This document shows, piece after piece, positions 1-7,708 of a DNA stretch of 36,557 nucleotides. The notes under the pieces are model-generated. The model saw nothing but the letters and a program-made list of their open reading frames with translations. It ran no database searches and had not been told where the DNA came from. Source of the stretch: CAZIRF01 sp964541755 (lineage in GTDB: Bacteria; Spirochaetota; Spirochaetia; Treponematales; Breznakiellaceae); contig CAZIRF010000029.1 in assembly GCA_964541755.1 (NCBI GenBank), forward strand, positions 1 to 36,557. Direction: 5' to 3'. A program made the translations under genes and the position numbers. Numbering within the stretch: position 1 is the first letter of the stretch; each line of letters starts with the position of its first letter.

Positions 1-67
1 GGCGACAGCAGCCCGACCGGCAGGGCCCCGCAGGGCGGGGCCGCCTCGGCGGCAGGCTTCCCGGGCC

Positions 68-3000
68 ATGGGCGTTGAGATGCGCCGCCTCCTCGCCCTC
101 TTCATTATCAGCAGTCTCTCCATTCCCCTCTTTGCCACAACACCGCGTTTTGCGCACATCGGGCGCGAAGACGGGCTGCCAAACGAGGCCGTTTCGAGCG
201 TGGTTCAGGATTCGAGGGGCTTTCTGTGGATTGGCACCAAGGGCGGATTGTGCCGTTACGACGGGCAGAATTTCCTGGTATTCAAAAAGGACCCCTTCGA
301 CCGCGACAGTCTGCCGAACAACCTCGTGCAAACCCTGTACATGGATCAGGACGACCTCCTCTGGGTGGGTACCTATGGCGGTGTGAGCTGTTTCCATACG
401 GTTACCTTTACCTGGCGCCACTTCGGCAACGAGAGCGGCAAGGCCGGGAGCCTTTCCCATAATGTGGTGACGGCGATAAGTCGGGACAGCCGCGGGACGG
501 TCTGGGTGGGCACCCTCGACGGACTCAATCGCCTTGATGCGGCCACCGGTCAATTTGTACGCTACTTCCCCGACCCCTCCCGCCCCCGCGAGACACTCGC
601 CAACAAGACCATACGCGCCCTGCACAGCGATTCAAAGGGACGCCTGTGGGTGGGAACCTATGACGGCCTCCATCTCTACGATCATGAGAGCGACAGCTTC
701 ACGGTCTTCCGCCAGTACCCCGATTCGGGCGATCCCGCCAAGGCAACTCTTGTCATGGATATTGACGAGGCCCCGGACGGGAGCCTTTGGCTCGCGTGTT
801 GGGGAACCGGCATGGCCCGTTTCGACCCCGAAACTGCCAGCTTTACTACCTGGCCACTGTCCGACAAGCAGTTCTACATTGTCGATATGGGGGCCTGGCC
901 CACCGTCTACGGCGGGTCCTGGGGGGGCGGCCTTGTGGAGCTCGACAGCCGGACCGGTGCCGCCACAATCACCACCGCCGGCGAGGGCGATTACGCCCTG
1001 CACAGTTCGGTCATATACTCGCTTTTTACCGATTCTACCGGCCTGCTCTGGGTGGGGTCCAATGGTACCGGGCTCTACCGCCTCGATCGCGAACGAAGAC
1101 CCTTCGACCTTGTCGCCCACAAAGCGGGTGATGCAGCCAGTCTTGCCCCCGGTGAGGTGTACACCATAATGGAGGATTCCGCTTCACGCCTCTGGGTGGG
1201 GACCCTCGACGGGGGCCTGTCGAGGCGCGATCCCGGGGATGAAGGCTTTCGCCATTACCGGGCGGATTCCTCCTCGCGGCAGGGCATAAGCGGGAACATC
1301 GTCAATGCCCTCGCCGAAGACAGCCGCGGGCGTGTTTGGGTGGGAACCAATGACGGGCTTTCAATCATCGATCCCGCGGATGAAAGCGTCGTGAATTTGC
1401 GGGGCGGCGAGGGCCAGGAGGGCATCCTTCGCGACCGGACCATTTATGCGCTCTTCCAGGATTCACGCGATCGCATGTGGGTGGGTTATTTCCGGCAGGG
1501 GCTTGATGTCTTCGATGTCGACGGCAATCTGCTGATGAGCAGCAGCCACGAGATCGACAACCCCTGGAGCCTGAGCGACAACATGGTCTACTTCATCGAC
1601 GAGTCGCGTGACGGCAGCATTTGGGTGGGGACCAACCGGGGGCTCACCCGCTTCCGGGCCGGCGAACACGCCCTTACCCGCTACCTCTACGACCCGGACA
1701 ATCCCGGTTCCATTGCCAGCGATGTCGTGCGCTCCATGTACGAGGACGGCCAGGGCCGGCTCTGGTTCGGGACGGCAGGCGGCGGACTGGCCAAGCTGGA
1801 CCCGGAGAACGGGGTTTTCAGCTCGTGGTTTACCCGCGACGGCCTCCCGGACGACACCATCCTCTCCATCGAGGGCGACTACGCGGGGCGTCTCTGGCTG
1901 GGAACACCCTATGGGCTCTGTGTCTTTTCACCCAATACCGGCGAGGTGACGAGTTTCGACATGTTCGACGGCCTGCAGTCCCTCTCCTTTACCCAGGCGA
2001 GTTGGCCCGCCCGCGACGGCGCCCTCTGGTTCGGGGGGAGCAAGGGGCTCAACCGCATTATCCCCGGCGACCTCTCGCGCAATATCCGGCCGCCCGTTAT
2101 CCAGCTTACCTCTTTGAAGGTCTTCGGCCATGAGCTTCCTCCAGATCGCCTGGCCGCTCCCGTCCTCGTCCTCGAATCGGCGGAAAACTCCTTCTCTGCC
2201 GAGTTCGCCGCCCTGGACTTCCACGACCCGCAGCGAAACAAGTACCGCTACATGCTCGAAGGCTTTGACCGTGACTGGATTCTGGCCGGCACCCGCAATT
2301 ACCTCAACTATACCCGTCTGCCCCCCGGCCGTTACACCCTCATTGTCCAGGCCTCCAACAACCACGGTTTCTGGAATACCGAAGGCTATCGTCTGCCCAT
2401 CCGCGTCCTGCCGCATCCCCTTGCCAGTCCCGTTGCCTGGGTGGCCTATGCGGTCTTTGTCATTCTGATGTTCCTAGTCATCTTCCTCTGGGTTCGCCAC
2501 GAGACCCGTCTGCGCACGAGCGAACGGGAACTTGTCCAGCGCCGCCTTATGGAGGAAGACCTGACCCGGGCCCGCGACGAAGCCGAGCGCGCCAACCGGG
2601 CAAAAAGTGAGTTCCTCGCAAATGTGAGCCACGAAATTCGCACCCCGATAAACGCCATTTTGGGCTATTCGGCCATACTGGAAAAATCCCTCAAGAACGA
2701 CCCGCGCGGTGAATTGGTAAGCATTATCGAGCGTTCCAGCCGCAGCCTTCTGGCCCTCATCAACGACGCCCTCGACCTTTCGCGTATAGAAACCGGCCGC
2801 CTCGCCCTCCACCGGGAGCACTTCGATGTGCGGGGTCTTGTCGGCGAACTCGTGCGCATGTTCAGCCTGCGCTGCGATGAAAAGGGCATAGAACTCGTCT
2901 CAAGGGTGGATGACGCCGTTCCGGCCATCATTACCCACGATTTGGTTCGCATACGGCAAATACTCGTCAACCTCATCGGGAATGCGGTCAAGTTTACCCG

Positions 3001-3691
3001 CGAAGGGCGGGTTGAATTGGTGTTGAGCCTTGCCCATACCACCCGCGACGGCCCGGTCAACCTCTGCGTGGAGGTTCGGGACACCGGTCCCGGCATTCGC
3101 GAGGAAAACCTTGCGAAGGTTTTTGCTCCCTTCTACCAGGACCCCGAAAGCGGCGCCCTCCTGGGCGGTACGGGCCTTGGCCTGAGCATTGTCGAGCGCT
3201 TGGCCCACGAGCTGGGCGGGACGGTTACCGTGGAGAGCATTTTCGGGGCGGGTTCCACCTTCACGGCGCGCATCCCCCTCGTCGAGTGGGGCGAGGATGA
3301 AGGTTCTGTCAAACCACACTTTTTGGGGAACGAGGGTATCTCGTACCTGTCCGACGATCATGAGGCGGGTCGGGAGAAGACGATCACGGCTGATAGTCTG
3401 TCCCGGGCCCTCCTCGACAGCGAGCTTGGGCGCCCCAAGGCCAGTGCCCTCTGCGAGCTTTTGCGGCGCGAATTGGGGGCCGCTCTGTCTTCCCTTTCCA
3501 CGGTAATCATCGTCGACGAGTGGGAAGAGCTCGTCGCGAAGGCGGCCCCCCTGCTTGCCGACGGCAGCAGTGCGAGCTTGAGCTCCTGGCTTGGTCGCAC
3601 CCGGGCAGCCCTCGAGCAGCTCGATCACGACGAGCTGTACCGCCTAAAGGACGAGCTCGCCCGTCTCCTCGATGAGGACATTGTCGCCTGA
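68..3691 (+). CDS. Propeller-sensor membrane histidine kinase
   Basis: Orphan sensor kinase of 1207 aa. Seen: a signal-peptide-like N-terminus, then about 14 regulator-propeller repeats of the type D-x-x-G-x-x-W-[VIL]-G-T (residues ~30-660), which in this family fold into two periplasmic beta-propellers. A Y_Y_Y domain follows (~700-785), then one TM helix (~790-815), a HisKA domain with the VSHEIRTP motif (phosphoacceptor near H855), and an HATPase with a LIGNAVKF N-box, DTGPGI and GTGLGLSI. Known: such sensors often detect oligosaccharides in Bacteroidetes. Unlike those hybrids, it has no receiver or AraC domain; the ~110 residues after the ATPase are a helical region I do not recognise. 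ATG at 80 would give a cleaner signal peptide (MRRLLALF) and is an equally likely start. The 3' end overlaps the convergent aminopeptidase gene by 48 bp. No partner response regulator is in the window. Confidence 0.93.
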   Translation: MGVEMRRLLALFIISSLSIPLFATTPRFAHIGREDGLPNEAVSSVVQDSRGFLWIGTKGGLCRYDGQNFLVFKKDPFDRDSLPNNLVQTLYMDQDDLLWVGTYGGVSCFHTVTFTWRHFGNESGKAGSLSHNVVTAISRDSRGTVWVGTLDGLNRLDAATGQFVRYFPDPSRPRETLANKTIRALHSDSKGRLWVGTYDGLHLYDHESDSFTVFRQYPDSGDPAKATLVMDIDEAPDGSLWLACWGTGMARFDPETASFTTWPLSDKQFYIVDMGAWPTVYGGSWGGGLVELDSRTGAATITTAGEGDYALHSSVIYSLFTDSTGLLWVGSNGTGLYRLDRERRPFDLVAHKAGDAASLAPGEVYTIMEDSASRLWVGTLDGGLSRRDPGDEGFRHYRADSSSRQGISGNIVNALAEDSRGRVWVGTNDGLSIIDPADESVVNLRGGEGQEGILRDRTIYALFQDSRDRMWVGYFRQGLDVFDVDGNLLMSSSHEIDNPWSLSDNMVYFIDESRDGSIWVGTNRGLTRFRAGEHALTRYLYDPDNPGSIASDVVRSMYEDGQGRLWFGTAGGGLAKLDPENGVFSSWFTRDGLPDDTILSIEGDYAGRLWLGTPYGLCVFSPNTGEVTSFDMFDGLQSLSFTQASWPARDGALWFGGSKGLNRIIPGDLSRNIRPPVIQLTSLKVFGHELPPDRLAAPVLVLESAENSFSAEFAALDFHDPQRNKYRYMLEGFDRDWILAGTRNYLNYTRLPPGRYTLIVQASNNHGFWNTEGYRLPIRVLPHPLASPVAWVAYAVFVILMFLVIFLWVRHETRLRTSERELVQRRLMEEDLTRARDEAERANRAKSEFLANVSHEIRTPINAILGYSAILEKSLKNDPRGELVSIIERSSRSLLALINDALDLSRIETGRLALHREHFDVRGLVGELVRMFSLRCDEKGIELVSRVDDAVPAIITHDLVRIRQILVNLIGNAVKFTREGRVELVLSLAHTTRDGPVNLCVEVRDTGPGIREENLAKVFAPFYQDPESGALLGGTGLGLSIVERLAHELGGTVTVESIFGAGSTFTARIPLVEWGEDEGSVKPHFLGNEGISYLSDDHEAGREKTITADSLSRALLDSELGRPKASALCELLRRELGAALSSLSTVIIVDEWEELVAKAAPLLADGSSASLSSWLGRTRAALEQLDHDELYRLKDELARLLDEDIVA
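3386..3407 (-). repeat. Dispersed bipartite motif, copy 1
   Basis: Minus strand CCCGG-N5-ACTATCAGCCGT inside the first kinase gene, antisense to it. One mismatch from the 12-bp core; the CSCGG box is at the exact spacing. Confidence 0.6.
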
Positions 3692-4798
3692 GGCCATGAC
3701 GGCCGTAATGGTCGGGTTTTTGACAAGGCCGTCCAAATGGATGAGGGCCGGTGCGTCTTCGTCGTAGTTGGCCCCTATCGCGAAGTGGCAGGTGCGAAAG
3801 GCCTTTTCGTCCTCGAGCATGGCCCCGCTGATGATGGCCGCGGGGTTGAGCCCTATCCCCAGCTCCCCGATGTTCCGGGCATTCTGCGCGTAGCGCGCCC
3901 CTTCGCCGGCGGCGAGTTTGCCGTTCTTCTCGAATTCCCTGGCGAGGGCGGCCCCCTGTTCGACGCTCTCGCGCAGGCCGGCGGCCTCGTCGCCCCCCTC
4001 GATTGCCCTGACAAAGCCCCCGTCAACCGTACAGACAATGGGCTCTGTAACGAGGATGTCCCGGTCGTTGAGGCTCATCGACCCGTCAAATACTATCGTA
4101 CCGCTGGCCGTACCGTTGACCGGGCTTATGAAGGCCTCGCCGGCGGGGAGGTTGCCCCCGTCGCCGCCACTGCGAAAGTTCCCGTCGTCGAGCATGGCGA
4201 GTCTGTTTTCAAGCCCGATATGTATATCGGTGCCCCCCGGTGCGGTCACGGTAACGGCGACGGCCCTGTCCAGTATCGCTTTGATAGCCGCTGCGCGGCG
4301 GGCGAGCAGGGCGTAGTCGATGGGGACGGTGCGGATAAAGGAATACACCGTCGTTCCCGGCGACCAGAAGGAGCGCAGGTTTTTCTTTCCATACATGAGG
4401 TAGTGGTAGATATGGTCCCAGGACTTTTCGCCCTGGCGATATGGTTTGGATATGGCTACGCGGTCCTTGCCCAGTTTTTGGGCGCTCATTGAAATGGCGA
4501 CCTCGTACTCCGCCTTGAATGCCTCGATGACCGCTTTGTCGGCGAAGTCGGTCTGGGTTTTGGGTTCCTGGAAGATGAGGACGGGGGTGGCCCCCAAAGC
4601 GCGGATGGCGCGGTAGAGGGCCATGCTGATCGTCGCCACGTCTTCGCGCGGGTTTGAAACGATAAGGGCACGCTCGCCCTCCCGCATGCCCAGTACGTCG
4701 CGTACCGCGACGGTGGCTGCCCTCTCCAGTGCATCGCGGATGTCGGCGGGGGCGGTACGGTCATGGCCGAAATCGACGGCAGTTTCAATGGTCTTCAT
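3644..4798 (-). CDS. M29-family aminopeptidase-like metallopeptidase
   Basis: Probable two-metal aminopeptidase of 384 aa, cytoplasmic, removing N-terminal residues from peptides. The usual M29 metal ligands can all be matched: Glu in PAGEAFISP, Glu in ELGIGLNP, His in CHFAIGANY, and His and Asp in IHLDG. The protein is slightly shorter than typical M29 enzymes (~410 aa) and the match is remote, so the substrate is uncertain. I place the start at the ATG at 4798. The upstream TTG at 4834 would also open the frame, but those bases form the -35 box of a good promoter (TTGACC-17-CATACT) whose -10 lies only 7 nt before the ATG, so the longer form is unlikely. There is no ribosome binding site. 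It is divergent from rsmE and its tail overlaps the kinase gene. Confidence 0.8.
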   Translation of the reverse strand: MKTIETAVDFGHDRTAPADIRDALERAATVAVRDVLGMREGERALIVSNPREDVATISMALYRAIRALGATPVLIFQEPKTQTDFADKAVIEAFKAEYEVAISMSAQKLGKDRVAISKPYRQGEKSWDHIYHYLMYGKKNLRSFWSPGTTVYSFIRTVPIDYALLARRAAAIKAILDRAVAVTVTAPGGTDIHIGLENRLAMLDDGNFRSGGDGGNLPAGEAFISPVNGTASGTIVFDGSMSLNDRDILVTEPIVCTVDGGFVRAIEGGDEAAGLRESVEQGAALAREFEKNGKLAAGEGARYAQNARNIGELGIGLNPAAIISGAMLEDEKAFRTCHFAIGANYDEDAPALIHLDGLVKNPTITAVMASGDNVLIEETGELVL

Positions 4799-4805
4799 GC
4801 AGAGA

Positions 4806-4834
4806 AGTATGAAGAGGCCACCGCTGGCGGTCAA
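4806..4834 (-). promoter_or_regulatory. Promoter of the M29 gene, leaderless type
   Basis: On the minus strand, TTGACC (4829-4834), a 17-bp spacer and CATACT (4806-4811), followed by 7 nt and the ATG at 4798. The expected transcription start falls at or next to the A of the ATG. There is no Shine-Dalgarno sequence. Confidence 0.55.
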
Positions 4835-4905
4835 GGGAGCCCCTGGTACATGTTCCTGTTGCTGGGGGAAACAGGGGCTGCAGAGTGTATCGAGTGGCGT
4901 GGATA

Positions 4906-4914
4906 TGTTAGGAT
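4906..4914 (+). promoter_or_regulatory. Extended -10 element of rsmE, leaderless type
   Basis: TGT-TAGGAT (extended -10, TGnTAnnAT), ending 7 nt before the ATG at 4922. The -35 region is weak. No purine-rich ribosome binding site at a sensible distance. Confidence 0.4.
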
Positions 4915-4921
4915 TGGGCCC

Positions 4922-5665
4922 ATGAACATCATGCTCTTTTCCCCGGAAGAACTACCTGTGGATAGGTCCCGCGTCGTCCTGGGCCGCCGCGATGAGCGGA
5001 ATACCCACTTGCGCAAGGTCCTGCGCAAGGGGCCCGGCGACTCTTTTGAAGCCGGTGTCATCGGGGGTCTGCGGGGCCACGGCCGCATCGCGGCCATTGA
5101 CGCGGAGGGGACTATCAGCCTTGAACTCTTCCTGAATGATCCCGCGCCGCAAAAGGCCCCCCTCGTCATGGCGGTGGGCTTTCCGCGCCCCATACAGCTT
5201 CGTCGGCTTTTACGCGACCTCTGTTCGATGGGGGTTTCGGGGATAGACCTCTTGCACAGCGATTTGGGGGACAAGAGTTACCGCGACACCAAGCTGCTCG
5301 AAGACGGCGGGGCGCAGGCGGCCATTGTGGAAGGTCTGGTGCAAGCCCGCGACACCGTGTTGCCGACCCTCGCCAAATGGGGCTCGCTCGCCGCCTGGCT
5401 CGATGAGCAGAGCGCCGATACGACCGTGTTTGCCTGCGACAACGCCCCGGGCGCCGTTCCCTTCCACCGGGCCCTTGCGGAACGCAATCCCGCCCGTATT
5501 GCCGTTTTGATTGGGTCTGAACGCGGCTGGTCCCCGGCGGAGCGGGCCCTCCTCGATACCCGCGGCGTCGTACGCGCCAGCATGGGCGAACGGGCCCTGC
5601 GCACCGAGTGCGCCGCCATTACCGCGGCGGGTCTGGCTCTGGCACAGCTCGGGTTTTTCAGGTAA
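4922..5665 (+). CDS. rsmE: 16S rRNA m3U1498 methyltransferase RsmE
   Basis: SPOUT-class methyltransferase of 247 aa that methylates N3 of U1498 in 16S rRNA using SAM. Seen: an N-terminal PUA-like part with RDERNTHLRKVLR, then the catalytic half with GFPRPIQLRRLLRDL and the C-terminal knot VLIGSERGW, ending MGERALRTECAAITA. The knot loop reads IGSERGWSPAE where most RsmE proteins have GPEGGFS; similar drift may be normal in this lineage. The frame extends 53 codons upstream, but conserved sequence begins at MNIMLFSPEEL, so ATG 4922 is chosen. One copy of the dispersed motif lies within it (5101-5122). The next gene starts 10 nt after its stop. Confidence 0.9.
   Translation: MNIMLFSPEELPVDRSRVVLGRRDERNTHLRKVLRKGPGDSFEAGVIGGLRGHGRIAAIDAEGTISLELFLNDPAPQKAPLVMAVGFPRPIQLRRLLRDLCSMGVSGIDLLHSDLGDKSYRDTKLLEDGGAQAAIVEGLVQARDTVLPTLAKWGSLAAWLDEQSADTTVFACDNAPGAVPFHRALAERNPARIAVLIGSERGWSPAERALLDTRGVVRASMGERALRTECAAITAAGLALAQLGFFR
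5101..5122 (+). repeat. Dispersed bipartite motif, copy 2
   Basis: CGCGG-N5-ACTATCAGCCTT inside rsmE, on the coding strand, read as G-T-I-S-L. Matches the consensus at every specified position. Confidence 0.75.
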
Positions 5666-5675
5666 ATTGGCCGGC

Positions 5676-6467
5676 ATGAATCAGGACAAGGTCAAGGAAA
5701 TACTCCTTTCAATCGAGGACGCCCCGCTTGAGTTCACGGTCGTATTCAGCGGCAAACAGAGCAAGAAGGTCAACGGCCTCTACAAGAGCGACAGCCGTGA
5801 AATCCTCATACACAACCGTAATTTCAATGATGACAACCTTCTCATCTATACGGCCATACACGAGTATGCCCATCACCTCCACGCCTGCCGCCAGGGCGGG
5901 GCCATAAAGGGCAGGGCCCACACCGCCGAGTTCTGGGCCATCCTCCACGGGCTTCTGGCAAAGGGCGAGGAAAAGGGCGTCTATCAGAATGTATTCGAAG
6001 CCGAGGGCCCCCTCAAGGAGCTCACCGACGAAATAAAGAAGAAGTACCTGTATGAAAACGGCAACCTCTTCAAGGAATTGGGCAAGCTCCTCTTGAAGGC
6101 CCGCGAGCTCTGCGAGGAGGCCGGTGGCCGTTTCGAGGACTACATCGACCGGGTTCTGTGCCTGCCGCGCGTGGCGGCCAAGACCGCAATGAAGGTCTAC
6201 CAGTACAATATCAACCCCTCCATGGGGGCGGACAACATGAAGCTGATAGCCGGCATCCGCTCGCCCGACCAGCGCGAGGCGGCCGAGAGCGCCATTTTGG
6301 GCGGCAAGAGCCCCGACGAGGTGCGCATGCAGGTGCGAAAACCGGCCGCCTTCGAGCCGGAAGACGACCGGGAGCGCCTCGAAAAGGAGAAGATCCGCCT
6401 TGAGCGCACGATCCAGTCGCTCAACCGGAAGCTCGAAGAGGTCGAGGCGGCCCTCGAACAGGTGTAA
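5676..6467 (+). CDS. HExxH zinc metalloprotein with C-terminal coiled coil
   Basis: Conserved protein of 263 aa, not assigned to a named family. Residues 62-66 are HEYAH, a zincin HExxH motif, followed by HLHACRQGG and a HTAEFW segment that could supply a third ligand. The middle is helical. The last ~40 residues are a charged coiled coil (ERLEKEKIRLERTIQSL). No signal peptide, so cytoplasmic. The reading frame opens at 5511 inside rsmE; ATG 5676, 10 nt past the rsmE stop, is chosen because the upstream part only shadows rsmE. There is no ribosome binding site; TAAATT sits 7 nt before the ATG and could be a leaderless -10, although co-transcription with rsmE is as likely. Probably a peptidase or an inactive relative. 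Confidence 0.85.
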   Translation: MNQDKVKEILLSIEDAPLEFTVVFSGKQSKKVNGLYKSDSREILIHNRNFNDDNLLIYTAIHEYAHHLHACRQGGAIKGRAHTAEFWAILHGLLAKGEEKGVYQNVFEAEGPLKELTDEIKKKYLYENGNLFKELGKLLLKARELCEEAGGRFEDYIDRVLCLPRVAAKTAMKVYQYNINPSMGADNMKLIAGIRSPDQREAAESAILGGKSPDEVRMQVRKPAAFEPEDDRERLEKEKIRLERTIQSLNRKLEEVEAALEQV

Positions 6468-6493
6468 GGAAGAGGGCGCATCCTGCCGATAAT

Positions 6494-6513
6494 CCGGGTA
6501 CGACCACACCCGG
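6494..6513 (+). repeat. Small hairpin before the 6523 gene
   Basis: CCGGGT (6494-6499) and ACCCGG (6508-6513) with an 8-nt loop. There is no T-tract. The right arm touches the GGGAG ribosome binding site (6512-6516), so it could modulate initiation. Confidence 0.35.
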
Positions 6514-6522
6514 GAGTTCGCA

Positions 6523-7584
6523 ATGCGCCAGAGTCCTTCGCCACGCACCCGTCTCCAGGCCCCTGTCCTGGTGCTGTTTTTCCTTCTCCTCGCCGGGCTC
6601 TGTACCGGTGTTCCCCTTTTTGCCGTTGAACCCGGTCCGGCGACTCCCCCGCCGGATCCTTCTCGCCCGCCGACCGTGCCCGAGAAGCTCTTTCCCGCCC
6701 TCTACCATACAGACTGGTTGCGAAAAGCCGAACACAGCGACTTGACGCGGCCCGCGTCGGTGATGAGCGAACGCGACCACCTCGCACGCGAGCTCGCGAT
6801 TGCCAACAACACTTCCCCTCTTTTGAATAACGATGTCCTCGCCTTTTACGGCTCGCCCCTGTCGCCGCGCATGGGCATACTGGGGGCTTGGCCGCGCCCG
6901 GCCCTCAAGGTCCTTCTGGACGAATGGGCGCTCGCTTACGACGAGGTCAACGGCCGCCGCGGGGTGATGAAGGCCTTTTACATTATCTACGGGACAGCCT
7001 GGCCCGAGGGCGAAATAGGCATTCTCAAGGATGAAATTCTCCTCCCCTGGATAGAGTATGCCCTCGAACACGATATCCTGGTCTATTTGGATCACCAGAT
7101 CGGCAAGTACACCGTGAGCCAGGCCATGGACCGCATTCTGCCGTACCTGCGCTATCCCAATGTTCACCTGGCCATCGACCCCGAGTGGCGTACCTTGAAG
7201 CCCATGAAGGAAACGGGCTCCGTGACGGCCACCGAAGTAAATGCCGCTCAAGAGCAGATGCAAAATTATATGCTTCTCCACGGTATCCCCGGCGAAAGGC
7301 AGTTGGTTATCCATCAATTCAAACCCGTCATGATACGGAACCGGGACAGCGTGCGCAGCGATTTCGCCCGGGTGCGCCTCGTCCACTGCGCAGACGGCTT
7401 CGGCTCTCCCGCCCTCAAGCGCCTCTCCTACAAGATGAATGCCCAGGCGACCAACATTCCCGTAAAGGGCTTCAAGCTCTTCTTCAAATCCTCTTACCCC
7501 GGGGCCGGTTTCGATGAGCCTCTCATGGCACCGGCCGATGTTGTCTCGCTCGAACCCCGGCCGTGGATCATCATGTACCAATAG
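6523..7584 (+). CDS. Secreted protein of unknown function, probable TIM-barrel fold
   Basis: 353 aa. An N-terminal hydrophobic segment (residues ~13-34) looks like a signal peptide, followed by a proline-rich linker and a single globular domain. Recognisable conserved stretches are LAFYGSPLSPRMGILG, a VYLDHQIG strand, LAIDPEWR and LVIHQFKPVMI. From memory, similar motifs occur in secreted proteins of actinobacteria; their function is unknown to me. The alternating strand-helix pattern and acidic residues at strand ends (LDHQ, IDPEW) suggest a glycosidase-like barrel, but I do not assign a catalytic pair. GGGAG lies 6 nt before the ATG. It is 55 nt downstream of the zincin gene and may be co-transcribed with it. 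Confidence 0.82.
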   Translation: MRQSPSPRTRLQAPVLVLFFLLLAGLCTGVPLFAVEPGPATPPPDPSRPPTVPEKLFPALYHTDWLRKAEHSDLTRPASVMSERDHLARELAIANNTSPLLNNDVLAFYGSPLSPRMGILGAWPRPALKVLLDEWALAYDEVNGRRGVMKAFYIIYGTAWPEGEIGILKDEILLPWIEYALEHDILVYLDHQIGKYTVSQAMDRILPYLRYPNVHLAIDPEWRTLKPMKETGSVTATEVNAAQEQMQNYMLLHGIPGERQLVIHQFKPVMIRNRDSVRSDFARVRLVHCADGFGSPALKRLSYKMNAQATNIPVKGFKLFFKSSYPGAGFDEPLMAPADVVSLEPRPWIIMYQ

Positions 7585-7620
7585 CCCGGGACACCGGAGA
7601 CGGGATTTTATACTGATGGT

Positions 7621-7649
7621 TTGACAGGACCGCGGGTATCCTCAAGAAT
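7621..7649 (+). promoter_or_regulatory. Candidate promoter of the chemoreceptor gene
   Basis: TTGACA (7621-7626), 17-bp spacer, AAGAAT (7644-7649). It is followed by a leader of about 50 nt with a normal GGGGAGA ribosome binding site before the ATG at 7709. Confidence 0.4.
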
Positions 7650-7708
7650 GTAAAGGAGCGGTTCCGTTATTTGCGGAGCCTCCATTACCCTTTCAGGGGA
7701 GAACAAAC

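Noticed and set aside
24..42. GGCCCCGC-agg-GCGGGGCC hairpin before the first gene
   Set aside because: No T-tract on either strand; the region is GC-rich and cut off by the window edge, so a terminator or RNA end cannot be supported.
6236..6250. AGCTGATAGC, resembling the dispersed motif
   Set aside because: Only 9 of 12 core bases match and no CSCGG box is at the fixed distance.
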